A stretch of 64,000 nucleotides of DNA from Dama dama (GCF_033118175.1 NC_083691.1:54526001-54590000), one strand, 5' to 3'; shown: positions 1 through 12,110, numbered from the stretch's first letter. Notes: generated by a model from the sequence alone, not told the origin. A program made the numbers and translations.

Positions 1-835
1 GCACTTGTCTCATGCATCCAACCTGGGCTGGTGATCTGTTTCACTATAGATAATATACATGTTTCCATGCTGTTCTCTCAAAACATCCCACCCTCGCTTT
101 CTCCCACAGAGTCCAAAAGTCTGTTCTGTACATCTGTGTGTCTTTTTCTGTTTTGCATATAGGGTTATCATTACCATCTTTCTAAATTCCATATATATGT
201 GTTAGTATGCTGTAATGTTCTTTATCTTTCTGGCTTACTTCACTCTGTATAGTGGGCTCCAGTTTCATCCATCTCGTTAGAACTGATTCAAATGAATTCT
301 TTTTAATGGCTGAGTAATATTCCATGGTGTATATGTACCACAGCTTCCTTATCCATTCATCTGCTGATGGGCATCTAGGTTGCTTCCATGTCCTGGCTAT
401 TATAAATAGTGCTGCGATGAACATTGGGGTGCACATGTCTCTTTCAGATCTGGTTTCCTCAGTGTGTATGCCCAGAAGTGGTATTGCTGGGTCATATGGC
501 AGTTCTATTTCCAGTTTTTTAAGGAATCTCCACACTGTTCTCCATAGTGGCTGTACTAGTTTGCACTCCCACCAACAGTGTAAGAGGGTTCCCTTTTCTC
601 CACACCCTCTCCAGCATTTATTGCTTGTAGACTTTTGGATAGCAGCCATCCTGACTGGCATGTAATGGTCCTCATTGTGGTTTTGATTTGCATTTCTCTG
701 ATAATGAGTGATGTTGAGCATCTTTTCATGTGTTTGTTAGCCATCTGTATGTCTTCTTTGGAGAAATGTCTGTTTAGTTCTTTGGCCCATTTTTTGATTG
801 GGTCATTTATTTTTCTGGATAGCCCAATATAACTT
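1..835 (-). mobile_element. L1 LINE fragment, ORF2 end and 3' part, antisense
   Basis: The - strand encodes the L1 ORF2 C-terminal region over about 179 codons, including LLHCWWECKLVQPLWRTVWR, PYDPAIPLLGIHTEE and WYIYTMEYYSAIKK. The fragment starts before the window; the open stretch is not a gene. Confidence 0.92.
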
Positions 836-1106
836 TAAACAGACTTTTTTCTGATGTCTCATGTCTCATGTTTAATTTTTTTCCTAATGTCTCTAGCTCT
901 GTACTGTCCAAGACAGTAGCCACTAGCCACATGTGTCTACTTAAACTTTAAAATTCATTTCCTCAGTTGCACTAGTCACATTTTAAGTGCTGCCATATTG
1001 GACAATGCAGATGGAAAGCATTTCCATCATCATAAAATATTCTATTGGACAGCCCTGCTCTAGAATCCATTTCACTTTTTTTCTCCAACAAGAGAAGTGC
1101 GTGCAT

Positions 1107-1324
1107 ATATGCTAAGTCATTTCAGTTATGTCCGTCTCTTTGCGACCCTATGGACTGTAGCCTGCCAGGCTCCTCTGTCCATAGGATTCTCCAGGCAAGA
1201 ACACTGGAGTGGGTTGCCATACCCTCCTCCAGGGGATCTTCCTGACTCAGGGATCAAACCGGCATCTCTTATGTCTCCTGCATTGGCAGGCAGGCCCTTT
1301 ACCACTAAGGCCACCTGGGAAGTG
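1107..1324 (-). mobile_element. Bov-tA type SINE, antisense
   Basis: tRNA-derived ruminant SINE: 'tgcgaccctatggactgtag', 'gcctgccaggctcctctgtc' and the terminal 'ccacctgggaag' are all present in reverse orientation. Confidence 0.93.
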
Positions 1325-1559
1325 AGAAGTAGAGAAGAATAATTTATTATTTCAGTTCATTTTCTGGTGAGTTAAGGAATCTTCCTGAATGATCACAGAG
1401 ATCCACTTTCACACTTTTCTTAGAGTGGCTATAGATTTAGATGTCTTAATCTATTGTTCATGGTTGGAAATGTCATTATAGGAAAAAGATGAGGCAGAGA
1501 AAAAAATGAGTGACTATAAAAGTAAACTGTGCTTCTGTCTCTGTTCACAGTACTCTGAT

Positions 1560-2463
1560 ACCAAGTGTATGGGTTACCCCCCTCCCCACATTAGGCAATT
1601 CTCCAACTCTCTGGACACCAACTGGATGTCCTACAACTCAGTTATGACATTAACTATCCAGAGTTGGCACAAATCCCACAGGTTAAGGGCTCAGTCCCAT
1701 AAGACTGTCCGCTCTTTAAATGTCAACTGGAAGTCCTCAGGCTGTGACTTTTATTTCTGACCAACCAGCCATAGATCAAGGATTCCCACAAGCCCCTTCT
1801 GGGGTTCAGTAATTTTCTAGACTGGCTCACAAGACTCAGGGAAACAGTTAATTACATTTACCAGATTATTTTAAAAGATATTATAAAGGATAAAGATAAG
1901 CAACAAGATAAAGAGATACACAAGACAAGGTCCAGAAGTGTCCCAAGGACAGGAGATTTTGTCCCTGCAGAGTCAGGGTGCACCACCCTCCAGGCACATG
2001 GATGTGTTCACCAACCCAGAAACTCTCCAAACCCCTTCAGTTAGGTTTTTATGGAAGCTTCCATACATAGGCATGATTGGTTAAATCACTGGCCTTTAAT
2101 GAGTAACTCAGCCTCCAGCCCCTGCCCTCTCCCAGGAGGTCAGAGAGTAAAGCTAGAGTGTCCAAATCTCTAATCACATGGTTAGTTTGCCTGACAACCA
2201 GTCCCTCATCTTTAGGGTTAGTATAGAGTCACCTCCTTAACATAAACTCAGGTGTGGTTGAAAGGGGCTTGTTATCAATAATAAAAGATGCCCCTTTCAC
2301 CTTTATCGATCAAGACCTATTTCAGGAATTGGGATCAAAAACCAATAATTATATAAAAGATGCTCCTATCACTCTTATCAATGAGGAAATTATAAGGATT
2401 TTAGGCACTCTGGCCAGAAGATGGAGACAAAGACCAAAATGCATATTTCTTATTACATCATAG
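1560..2463. mobile_element. Ancient LTR remnant (ERVL/MaLR-like, family uncertain)
   Basis: A long AT-rich block with old-LTR phrases ('ggtttttatggaagcttcca', 'cataggcatgattggttaaa', 'atttcttattacatcatag'). It holds two diverged copies of an 'aaaagatgc(c/t)cct..cac..ttatc' unit at 2283 and 2358. No coding capacity was seen. Confidence 0.5.
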
Positions 2464-2465
2464 TA

Positions 2466-2662
2466 GCACACCCAGGTGGTGCAGCGGTCAAGAATCCACC
2501 TGCCAGTGCAGAAGACTCGGGTTCAATCCGTGGGTTGGGACAATCCCCTGGAGTAAGAAATGGCAATCCACTCCAGTATTCTTGTGTGAAAATCTCAATT
2601 TCAGAGGAGCCTGGTGGGCTACGGTCTCTGGGGTCACAAAGAATTGGCCACAACTGAGCACA
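2466..2662 (+). mobile_element. Bov-tA type SINE
   Basis: Starts with the tRNA-like 'cccaggtggtgcagcggt', ends with 'ggccacaactgagcac'; diverged, inserted at the edge of the old LTR. Confidence 0.9.
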
Positions 2663-2700
2663 CGTGCATGCAATCACATTAAGCTTTACCAATACTCTTG

Positions 2701-2893
2701 AAGTGAAAGTTGCTCAGTTGTGTCCAACTTTTTGGGACCCCATGGACTGTAACCTCTGTCCATGGAATTCTCCAGGCAAGAATACTGGAGTGGGTAGCCA
2801 TTCCCTTCTCCAGGGGATCTTCCCGACCCAGGGATCAAACCCAGGTCTCCCGCATTTCAGGCAGATTCTTTACCATCCTAGCCACCAGTGAAG
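2701..2893 (-). mobile_element. Bov-tA type SINE, antisense
   Basis: Full-length antisense copy ('gttgctcagttgtgtccaac' to 'gccaccagtgaag'), close behind the opposite-strand SINE at 2466-2662, making a potential inverted pair. Confidence 0.92.
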
Positions 2894-3703
2894 TTCCACC
2901 AATACTCTAAAGGCCCTCCCCAAAAAAAAGACCTATGTGACCTCAGACGGCAGTTATGTTCCTCCTAAACAGGCCCTCAAAAGAATCTTTTCTTGAGTAG
3001 AGAGTTCTATAGATATCAAAGCAACTGAGTTATTTTAGAAAGCATTTTTTAATAAACTTGAGATGGAGAACTGGGTAGAAAAAGGGATGAAGATGGATGG
3101 ATGGGTAGATGGATGAATAGATGAACGGAGAGTAAAGGTTCTTGTTTCATAGAGTTCCATTGACACCTAGGAAGTTTTTCTCTCCATGCTTCATTAAGTT
3201 TGTACTTTTGCTGTGAAATGATAAGCAATGCCATCTGTTGAGACTGAGGGGGCAGGGGTACATTTGGCTCAACCAGAGAACTGAGGTTCAGAATAGCCCA
3301 AGGGGACAGACAGAAGGAGAAGAGCAGGGGCCTGTAACCATAGCCCTGTGGACCCAAGAGCTTGCACTGACCCACACTGCTGTGTGATTTTTCTACAGCA
3401 GCCAAAATGAGTAGTTAGAAGGAACTTAATGAACATAGCTCAGAACCACTTGTCTTCTCATGCTTTGCTCAGATACGTCAGGAGGATGCAGGTCCTTCTT
3501 TGTTCAGAGCTTATATGAACCCCTACTGGGTGGATTATAGGAAAAGAGAAGAGCATAATTTTTCATCCAGTTTGAACCATGGACTCATTTCAGAATCCAG
3601 TCAGCCCCTTTGAACGACAGTAAGATAAATGCCAAGTCTCTCGTCTCTTGGGGGGTGTCCTGCCCCCAACCCTTCCTCTCCTAGATGCCTAGATGCAACA
3701 TGG
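2894..3703. other. DNAH6 intron, unassigned sequence
   Basis: No exon or clear repeat apart from a short ATGG/GGAT-rich stretch at 3080-3130. An open - strand frame at 3049-3405 has no recognisable domain. Confidence 0.5.
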
Positions 3704-3911
3704 AGGGCTTCCCCAGCAGCTCAGTGGTAAAGAATCTGCCTGCAAGGCAGGAGACACAGAGACATGGGTTCAATCCCTGAGTCAGGAAGATGCCCTGGAG
3801 AAGGAAATGGCACCCCACTCCAGTAATCTTGCCCAGAAAATCCCATGGACAGAGGAGCCTGATGCGCTAAAGTTCATGGGGTCATGAAAAGAGTCAAATA
3901 AGACCAAGTGA
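3704..3911 (+). mobile_element. Bov-tA type SINE with 15-bp target duplication
   Basis: Flanked by perfect direct repeats CTAGATGCAACATGG at 3689-3703 and 3912-3926, which fix the insertion boundaries. Confidence 0.95.
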
Positions 3912-4189
3912 CTAGATGCAACATGGGTGTGCAGGGAAGAGTGAGGCTTACATACCCTGGGTACACCAAGGCAGAGGAGACAACTTGAGACCCCTGGCAC
4001 CTCTGGTCTCAGGGATGTCCCTTGTCTACCATGTAGCACTTGCCCCTGAAGTGTGCACAGCTTGACTCCTGTTCATCCTGGGCCCAGGGACAAGAGAAGT
4101 TGGCTTTAAGAAAGCTTAAGATAAGTGCAATGTTATAAGGCGAGAAATCAATGATAATCCATCTGATGAATCTGCCATGTGTATTTCAG

Positions 4190-4317
4190 AAATTCTGGAG
4201 ATGGAAAACGCTTCTGAGAGCCTTTTCGTCAAGGATCCTCAAGGACGCCTTAACTCCTTGACCACTGTTCTTGGACAGGAAGTGGACCGGTTTAACAATC
4301 TGCTAAAGCTGATACAC
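4190..4317 (+). CDS. DNAH6: DNAH6 exon (sixth from last), dynein heavy chain C-terminal region
   Basis: Axonemal dynein heavy chain, an inner-arm motor ATPase of cilia and sperm flagella. A pyrimidine-rich acceptor ending TTTCAG precedes the exon and a GTATGA donor follows. After two bases that complete a split codon, 42 codons stay open and include SLFVKDPQGRLNSLTTVLGQ and EVDRFNNLLKLIH, the conserved stretch entering the dynein C-terminal domain. The exon ends on a codon boundary and joins the next recognised exon in frame. The dynein call is nearly certain; the DNAH6 paralogue call rests on remembered similarity and on the TRABD2A remnant next door. DNAH3, DNAH7 and DNAH12 are the alternatives. 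No earlier DNAH6 exon was recognised in positions 1-4189. Confidence 0.9.
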
Positions 4318-4651
4318 GTATGAGTGCTCACTGCCTTCCTTGCTCTTGGGGATCAAAGCGTTGTGGAGCGTGTATATCAATGTGAAGTTTCCATTCCCAT
4401 CACTTGAACATTTCCATGTGGATGTGCTAACAACCCTTCAAGCCCAACTTGTCTAAACCTTAATTCACCCTCCTCTCACTAGTCTGTGTTCCCTTTCTCT
4501 AATAATGGCTTATGACTGCAGGGCATTACAAACCCTTCATTATCCTAACTTGCACCCGTAGAATTTGATTGACACATTAGGAATTTGAGCAGGGACCTAA
4601 GCACTCAATTAAGAGAGATTCAGATTCAGTGTTTGTTCCCAGTGTCTGCTT

Positions 4652-4872
4652 GCATGCTAAGTCGCTTCCTTCCTGTCCTACTCTGTGGGACCTTATGGAC
4701 TCTAACCTACCAGACTCCTCTGTCCATGACATTCTCCAGGCAAGAACCCTGGAGTAGGTTGCTGTGCCCTCCTCCAGGGAATCTTCCTGACCCAAGGATA
4801 GAACCTACATCTGTTATGTCTAGCCTGCATTGGCAGGAGGGTTCTTTACCACTAGCACCACCTGGGAAGCCC
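4652..4872 (-). mobile_element. Bov-tA type SINE, antisense
   Basis: 'gcatgctaagtcgcttcc' through 'accacctgggaagccc'; no coding function. Confidence 0.92.
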
Positions 4873-5328
4873 AATGTCTAGTTAGCATTTAATACCATAG
4901 TCTTTCTGAAGACTATGAAAACCAAGTTTCTCTAAGTATGGGCCATAAAACACCTGCATTAGGATCCTCTATGCTGTGTGTTCCAAGTATAAATTCCCTG
5001 ATTCCACTCCAGGCCTACCGAGTGAGGAATCTTGAGTAATTCCTGCAAAGGTGAATTTTAAATGAATACCCCCAGACGATGTCATTGCAACTAAAATTTG
5101 AGACTAACTATTTAAACTTTTGCCTTATGCTCAGGAATACTTTCCGAAGGCCCTTGACTTTGTAATGATGGCTACAGGACTTCCTGGTTTCTCTGTGCCT
5201 GACTTTAATAAGGGAAACAGAGACTGACTACTGAGCAGTAACAGGGGACGTTTTACTGCCAAGCTGGGAACCAAACACCTGGCACAGGATTAAGGCTCAG
5301 TGATAAGACTGGAGAGGACAGCCACGGT

Positions 5329-5657
5329 CGATTTTTTTTTATGTGAATGAACTTTATTTTTATTTTTGGCTGTGTTGGGTCTTTGTTGCTGCTTGTGGGC
5401 TTTCTCTAGTTGTAATGCATGGGCTTCTCATCACAATGGCTTCTCTTGTAGAGCATGGGCTCGACACATGGGCTTCAGTAGTTGTGGCACGTGGGCTCGG
5501 TAGTTTCAGCTCCTGGGCTCTAGAGTACAAGCTCAGTAGTTGTGGCTGACAGGTTTAGTTTCCCTGTGGCATGTGGGATCTTCCCAGACCAGGGATTGAG
5601 CCCATGTCCTCTGCATTGGCAGGTAGTTTCTTAACCACTGGCCCACCAGGGAAGCAC
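5329..5657 (-). mobile_element. CHR-type SINE, antisense
   Basis: 'ttggctgtgttgggtctttg', repeated 'gggctt..gtagttgtggc' phrases and a 'gcccaccagggaagc' end identify the cetartiodactyl tRNA-derived CHR family, distinct from the Bov-tA copies. Confidence 0.88.
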
Positions 5658-5862
5658 TAGGGTAGATCTTTTAAAGACTGACTATTCCCTATTAGGAAAT
5701 CAAGTCTCCAGATGTTTCTGGTTGTGTGACAATACCCAGGCTCGTGCGATGGGGGTGAGGGGAAACTAGGTCAGCTGAATATGTGACATCTTCACCTTGG
5801 GTCTACTAGGTAAACAGCAGTACCAGACGGCCAGCTAGTCAGGTCAGAGCTTATCACCTTTT

Positions 5863-5985
5863 CAGTTCAGTCACTCAGTCGTGTCCAACTCTTTGCGACC
5901 CCATGGACTGCAGCACACCAGGCTTCCCTGTCCATCACCAACTCCCAGAGCCTGCTCAAACTTATGTCCATTGACATCCAATTCC
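5863..5985 (-). mobile_element. BovB LINE 3' end fragment, antisense
   Basis: 'cagttcagtcactcagtcgt' followed by 'accaactcccagagcctgct' is the reverse of the BovB 3' terminus, not the SINE body. Confidence 0.8.
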
Positions 5986-6261
5986 ACTGGATGGCTGGCT
6001 CTTCCAGCCTCAACGGGTGACTTCCACCTTTGGTACTAAGGGGACTGTTCCAAGTGTTCCCTTTTGCCAGTCACTGAGACAGGGGAAAGGGGGCCAAGGG
6101 AGAGCAGCTTCCTCATAAAAATGTCACACAGAAGTGGCATACATCATTTTTTCTTATATCCCTTTAGCCAAAACTTGATCACATGGCAGCACTCCAGCAG
6201 CAAGTGTTCCTGGGAAATGTAGTCTCTGTGTTGGATTGTTCTGTGCCCAGCTAAAACTAAT

Positions 6262-6458
6262 GTGATTGTTGTTGTTGTTAGTCGTTCAGTCATGTCCAAC
6301 TTTTTTGTGACCCCGTGGACTGTAGCCTGCCAGGATCCTCTGTCCATGGGATTTCCCAGGGAAGAATACTGGAGTGGGTTGCCATTTCCTCCTCCAGGGG
6401 ATCTTCCCAACCTTGGGACTGAACCCACACCTGCTTGGCAAGCAGATTATTCAAAGGA
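6262..6458 (-). mobile_element. Bov-tA type SINE, antisense
   Basis: Begins with a (GTT)n stretch and 'agtcgttcagtcatgtccaa'; its 3' edge is diverged near 6440. Confidence 0.9.
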
Positions 6459-6769
6459 AGAAAAAGAGATAGATGTTGCTCATCTCTGGCCTCTTCCACC
6501 TCATGCATGGCCACCCACTTAAGGAGGGATGAGTCCAAATGTCACTTCCTCATAAAGTCTTCCTGGAACACCCGTCCTTCCCTCCACCACCAGATGACAG
6601 GGCCCCCTTCTCAGGGCTCTGTCACCTGAGGTGTTTGTGTCCATCACTGTATTTGTGTACAACATACCACCTTTCTTTGTAATTACTCCTCCATGAGTAT
6701 GGCTCCCCCAGCAGACAATGAACTTGAAGACAAAGGGACTGGTATTAATACATAATTCATATCTGTTTG

Positions 6770-6980
6770 GGGGCTTCCCGGGTGGCTCAGATGGTAGATA
6801 ATCTGCCTGCAATGCAACAGACTTAGGTTTGATCCCTGGATTGGGATGATCCCCTGGAGAAGAGAATGGCTACCCACTCTAGTATTCTTGACTGGAGAAT
6901 TCCATGGACAGCAGAGCCTGATGAACTACAGTCCATGGGGTCACAAAGAGTCAAACACAACTGAGTGACTAACACTTTCA
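6770..6980 (+). mobile_element. Bov-tA type SINE
   Basis: 'gggcttcccgggtggctcag' start and 'actgagtgactaacac' end on the + strand. Confidence 0.93.
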
Positions 6981-7916
6981 TCTCTGTCTCCCCAGTGCCT
7001 GACACAGCCTAAACCTTCCATGAATATTTGAACATGCAAGTGAACTAATGTTGCTCTCAGGAACAAAGTCCCTTCTGGTCAAACAGCAGTGTCCACCACT
7101 AATGGAAGAATTCACCTAATAAAAGCAGAAGAAAGAGGAGCCCTGGGAGAAGCAAGCTGCAAGGCAATCAGGAGTCAGAGCTGAGCACTCCCAAGAGAGG
7201 GAGGGTAGTAGCCACCACAGGGTGCTGGGCTCCCTCATCCTGACCCCTGCCCACTCCTGCCTGGCCCTGGCTATGTCGCAGCCTCACCTTCACTTCACCC
7301 AGCAAACAGCAAGGCTGCACTGTGGCAATAACAAGAAAGGCCAAGGGATGGGAGCATCCGGGGCTTTGGGCTGCCATCTTGGTGAGCTCACTGACCTCCT
7401 GATGGTACGGGACCATGAGACCAGGCAGGTCCTGGGAGAGATGAGGTCGCTCAGGGCTGCAGGCTTCTAGATGTAAGGGAGAAAGCTCTGAAGTGCATTC
7501 TTCTCACTGAACATGACTTCTTGTCAGCCACTGCCTCTGGGAGAACTGGTGGCGATGTGACCTCTGTCTACTTTCCATTGATCTAGACCGCACTGGCAGC
7601 CTGGTCCCTCCAGCAATCTGACTCAAGTGTTCTCCAGGCATCTTAGATATGTCTTCTGCTACCTTCTTCCATTTTTGGTGTCTAAGGTCGAGTGGTGTTT
7701 TGGCCCTGGCTAAAGGCCCTTTTCCTCTGCTCTGCTGCATATGGTTCCTCAGATCCTAAGGGCATATCTACTTAAAACTCCTCTTTTCCAGCACTGCCTC
7801 TTGTGACAAGAGATGGGAAGAGGGGAAAAACTCCATGAAGGAATAGAAGGATGACTAGCCCTGTCTTATCCACATGTCACCTTGTCTCTAGAACTATTTG
7901 CATATGGTCCTAGGAC
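6981..7916. other. DNAH6 intron, unassigned sequence
   Basis: Moderately GC-rich single-copy-looking sequence. Short open frames on both strands (for example 7222-7470) show no domain; no splice-consistent exon seen. Confidence 0.5.
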
Positions 7917-8115
7917 TTGGGCTACCTAAGCAGCACTAGTAGTAAAGAACCCACCTGCCAATGCAGGAGATGTAAGAGATGAGGTTTCGATCCCTAGATC
8001 AGGACAATCCCCTAGAGGAGGGCATGGCAATCCACTCCAGTATTCTAGCATGGAGCATCCCATGGACAAGAGGAGCCTGGCAGTCTACAGTCCATGGGTT
8101 CACAAAGAATTGGAC
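7917..8115 (+). mobile_element. Bov-tA type SINE
   Basis: Diverged head 'gggctacctaagcagcacta', intact middle 'ggcaatccactccagtattc'. Confidence 0.88.
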
Positions 8116-8224
8116 ACTTTCATCAACATAAATTTGCCCTCCAATATCTTCCTGTAATATTTCCCCCATATATGGCAGCAGTTTTCACAAAACTGGAACC
8201 CACGAGAGCCATGTACAAATCTAT

Positions 8225-8438
8225 GTTGTTATTGTTTAGTCGCTAAGTCGTGTCTGACTCTTTTGAGATGCCATGGACTATGGCTTGCCAGGCTCCTCTG
8301 TCCATAGGACTTCCCAGGCAAGAATACTGGAGTGGGTTGCCATTTCCTTCTCCAGGGGATCTTGCAGACCAGAGATTGAACCCACATCTCCTTCATTGGC
8401 TGGCAGATTCTTTACTGCTGAGCCACTGGGAAATCCCT
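8225..8438 (-). mobile_element. Bov-tA type SINE, antisense, with target duplication
   Basis: Flanking direct repeats TACAAATCTAT just before 8225 and just after 8438 mark the insertion. Confidence 0.93.
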
Positions 8439-8449
8439 ATACAAATCTA

Positions 8450-9092
8450 TACACCCTGCTTTTACCTTTAGCCTGATAGCAGATATTGCTTTGTACTTCC
8501 CATGGCTGCTGCTGGCCCAACGTCCCCCAGGACTGCTGCCAGCCTCTGTCTTTTGTTGAGATGAGGGGATGATAATAAGGAGTGTATCTTTAAAGAAGTA
8601 TTTCCAGTATAAGGAAGCTCTCTGGTATCAACTGAAAGATTGATCTCATCTAAGAATCTCCCCTTCCTGCTATAACTTCCTGCTATAGAGGCCGCAGGCA
8701 TCCTCTGGGCAGAGTTGGAGGTACTTCCCATGTCCCCAAATCCCGCCATGGTTCCCAGATCACTGACTGTAAGGCTCATTCTTCCTTCAGCCTGGAGGAG
8801 AGCTGGACAGTGGCACTTCTCAAAGTGCTTGGGAGACGTTTCTTCACCTTCCCTTCTCCATCCACTTCACTGTATCATGCTACTAACTGCCTAAGCCATG
8901 CCCACTCCGAGGTCTTACACCTCTATGTCACAGGTTGTAAAAACTGCATGAAGACTGGAAGGTGTGACCCAGCAGAGGGTCTGCAGAGAGGACACAAGCC
9001 ACCAAGCAGGCCCTTCAGCCCAAGGCAACACCTGCCACCATGAACGAGGGTCATTCCCACCTGATAACACCAATCCTTTCTTGTTCTTTCAG
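8450..9092. other. DNAH6 intron, unassigned sequence
   Basis: No repeat or exon recognised before the acceptor at 9091-9092. Confidence 0.5.
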
Positions 9093-9278
9093 ACCTCTCT
9101 AGATACACTCAACAAAGCCATTGCTGGATTGGTGGTGATGTCTGAAGAAATGGAAAAGGTGTATAACAGTTTCCTCAACAACCAGGTTCCCTCTCTATGG
9201 TCCAATACCGCCTACCCATCCCTGAAGCCACTAGGATCTTGGGTCAAAGACCTTATTCTGAGGACTGCATTTGTGGAT
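9093..9278 (+). CDS. DNAH6: DNAH6 exon (fifth from last)
   Basis: Sixty-two whole codons (phase 0 at both ends) between a strong acceptor (TTCTTTCAG) and a GTAAGA donor. The peptide has the dynein C-terminal signature: NKAIAGLVVMSEEMEKVYNS, then VPSLWSNTAYPSLKPLGSWV and a KDLILRTAFVD end. The first part is the 'KAIKGLVVMS' helix common to dynein heavy chains, and the 'AYPSLKPL..W' motif is near invariant in the family. It reads directly on from the preceding exon (IH then TSLDTL). An open frame covering 8964-9611 runs through this exon into both introns and is not a separate gene. Confidence 0.93.
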
Positions 9279-9823
9279 GTAAGAAAATTTACTTCTTCGG
9301 GGTCTGATCAATCTGATGACATGGTTGGCCCTGGGGTCCTTAGGAAGCCCTCACTAACTGAAATATTGACAACCACTGAGGGATCATCTGAATACAAAGA
9401 AACAGAAACTTCTGGAATAGCATCACTTTTAAAATCTTGCACTGATTATAGTATAGTTTGCCCTGTGCCCTTATCCCCACTTTTCATTTTAATTACAGGC
9501 CATCCTTGGGTTTTAGATCTCATTCATGGAATCCCCATCATGAGGTACAGAACCAATATGACATGGGTCCAAGTGGCCAAGCGTGACCTTGCTGTTATCT
9601 CCCTCTTCTAGAGCCTCCATAATAACCAGGTTCTGGGTTTATGGTCAGCCTGGTAGGTGAGGAAGGGGGACAGGGCAGGCAGTAAGAATGGGGCTGGTGA
9701 TAACTCAGGATCGGTTTAGATTCTGCCTCCTAAGAGACCCTCTGAAATATAACTCTGCTTTAAATGACAGTTGCTATCTCAGACCAAAAAAAAGTACATT
9801 ATAGTATAATGTTTCTCCTTTAG

Positions 9824-9896
9824 CTGTGGCTCAAAAGAGGACAGCCCAAGTCCTTCTGGATCTCCGGTTTCTTCTTCCCTCAAGGATTTCTAACAG
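9824..9896 (+). CDS. DNAH6: DNAH6 exon (fourth from last)
   Basis: A short 73-base exon with acceptor CCTTTAG and donor GTATCA. It encodes LWLKRGQPKSFWISGFFFPQ followed by GFLT and one base of a split glycine codon. The 'FW(I/L)SGFFFPQGFLTG' motif is the most recognisable sequence of the dynein heavy chain C-terminal domain. It starts phase 0, matching the previous exon, and ends phase 1, matching the next. Confidence 0.94.
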
Positions 9897-10352
9897 GTAT
9901 CACTGCTTTCCCTAGAAAAATTCCCATAAGAAAAAATCAATAATTGTGTGATGAGTTGTGCTGGGTTTCTGGGAACTGGGAAAATGGCATGACTGCTGAT
10001 GGCCTAAACCAAGGGGAATTGATTATACAGCACCCAACAAGGCCCTGCTCTTCCTTGCTTGCAGAGGAAAAGGATTGGCAGAAATAGCAGGTGTTCCCCC
10101 AACAACTTAATCCCTGCTGCTCTCAGTTTACAAGTCTAAACACTGCTTCCCTGAGAACACACACAGCTGCCCCAAGTCCCCATGGGACCCATGCTCAGGA
10201 CACCACCTGCTCTCCAATTTCTTTGGTTCCAACTCTGAGAAGCTTCCTTCTCTCTAAAAAAATACTTTTGCTGCTCCTCCAGTGGTCCTCAGGGATTCTG
10301 GCCAGAGAGCCCCAGAGGGCATTAAAGCCTCTGGGCTCCTAGATGCTAATTT

Positions 10353-10580
10353 TGTTGTTGTTAGTCTGCAAGTCCTGTTGAAATTTTTATGACCGATGGA
10401 CTATAGCCCGCCAGGCACCTCTGTTCATGGGATTTCCCAGGCAAGAAGTACTGGAATGGGTTGCCATTTCCTTCTCCAGGAGATCTTCATGACCCAGAGA
10501 TTGAACTCGCATCTCTTGCATCTCCTGCATCTCCTGCATTGGCAGGTGGATTCTTTACCGCTGAGCCACCAGGGAAGCCC
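10353..10580 (-). mobile_element. Bov-tA type SINE, antisense, with expanded internal repeat
   Basis: Flanked by CTAGATGCTAATT (before) and CTAGATGCCAATT (after). Contains a local triplication 'tctcttgcatctcctgcatc' absent from most copies. Confidence 0.9.
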
Positions 10581-10949
10581 TAGATGCCAATTAGCCCAGC
10601 TCTTAATCTATCTCATCCCGAGTCCCTCATACACAGCCCAGAAACAGCCCATACAGGACAAGCTAAGCAAGATGTTAAAGTTGGGAAGATTGGGCTCTGA
10701 AACACCCTTGCCAGCTTGTCTCCCCCATTGGCAGAGCAGTACACTTTAGACTTGGCCCTCTCTTTCCCACCAGGCCCAAAATTCATACATGCTTTGACTC
10801 CACTCCTCTCAGTAATTCAGAGTAAGATGTTAACGGTTGGGTCTTCTGGATGGAGAGGAAGCTCTTTAATGCTAGAGCATCCTGGTCCAGGCAAGTGGAA
10901 GCTGTGTTTGGATAATAGCAACTCAGCTTTCTGGCTTTTGTATTTACAG

Positions 10950-11101
10950 GAACTCTTCAAAATCATGCCCGGAAATACAATTTGCCTATAGATGAGCTGA
11001 GCTTCAAGTACAACATGGTTCCTGTCTATCGGGATCAAGCCACAGTCATAGAAGCTGCCAAGACAGTGCAATTTGGACAAGAACTACCCATGGACACAGA
11101 G
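10950..11101 (+). CDS. DNAH6: DNAH6 exon (third from last)
   Basis: 152 bases with acceptor TATTTACAG and donor GTACTG. Two bases finish the split glycine codon, then 50 codons: TLQNHARKYNLPIDELSFKY, then a VPVYRDQATVIEAAKTVQFG stretch and QELPMDTE. The 'ARK...PID.LSF' pattern is standard for the dynein C-terminal domain and the 'VYRDQ..VIEAAKTVQFGQELPMD' part fits DNAH6 as I remember it. The frame stays open across both joins. Confidence 0.92.
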
Positions 11102-11244
11102 GTACTGTCCCCCTGACCACTGTTACAGCACAGCAGCTTCTATCTACTGTCATCAGGATCTCGAGCAATCTCCCCTCCCACTTTCCATTTGCAGGAGTCG
11201 GAGAGGACAGGATAGGTCTACACCTCCAAGCATGCGTGCATGCA

Positions 11245-11320
11245 TGCATACTAAGTCGCTTCAGAAAAAAAAATAATAATAAATCGCTCCAGTTGTGTCA
11301 GACTCTCAAGACAAGCTCCC
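11245..11320 (-). mobile_element. Partial Bov-tA SINE head interrupted by an A-rich stretch
   Basis: 'atactaagtcgcttcag', an A/AAT-rich insert, then 'gctccagttgtgtcagactc'; the rest of the element is absent. Confidence 0.6.
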
Positions 11321-11440
11321 AATTATCAGTGACTGGATGGCAACCACCTAAATTAGTCTGATCTGTAGAAATATATTTTACATCAATACTGCTCATTTCT
11401 TTAGTTACTTACAGTAACTTTCTCATTCATGTGGAGGCAA

Positions 11441-11644
11441 TATTTGTTGTCTAGTCACTAAGTCATGTCCGACTTTGTGCAGCCCTGTGGACTGTAGCCT
11501 GCCAGGCTCCTCTGTCCATGGGCTTCTCCAGGCAAGAATACTGGAGTGGGTTGCCATTCCCTCCTCCAGGGGATATTCCCAACCCAGGGACTGAGCCCAC
11601 ATCTCCCACATTGGCAGGCGAATTTGTTACCGCTGAGCCACCAG
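11441..11644 (-). mobile_element. Bov-tA type SINE, antisense, with target duplication
   Basis: GGAGGCAAT occurs immediately on both sides (about 11432 and 11645). Confidence 0.92.
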
Positions 11645-11649
11645 AGGAG

Positions 11650-12110
11650 GCAATGTAGCAAGAGGTTGAAAACCAAAGTTTCGGCATCAGGCAGGCCTGG
11701 GTAAATTCTGCCTTCCCTCTCCCCAGCTGTGTGTGCTACAGCAATGATTAACATGTCTGCACCTCAGTGTTTACATTTGCAAAACAGGGCTCGTGCCACC
11801 AACTTCAGAGTTGTAGAGCATTGTCAATGAGACTGCAGGTGTCACGTGACCACCATGTAGTACACTCACAGTATATAACTATTACCAGAAGTTAAACTTA
11901 CCTGCCTCATTCTCTCAGCTGTCTCCTAGCAGAACTGATATGCTAACTTCACACATCATGTAACTGTAACTACATTACATAACCAGTAGGAATGCACTAA
12001 GGAAGCAGTTCAGGCTCTTTGCTTATGTGGTTTACTCCCTCTAGACTAGAGATTCTTGAAGTGTGATCCCCAGACCAGCAGCATGACCTGGGCACTTATT
12101 GGAAATGAAC
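11650..12110. other. DNAH6 intron, unassigned sequence
   Basis: Nothing recognised; ordinary intronic base composition. Confidence 0.4.

Noticed and set aside
8964..9611. 215-codon open frame on the + strand
   Set aside because: It is the DNAH6 exon at 9093-9278 with both flanking introns read through; splice sites at both exon edges are strong.
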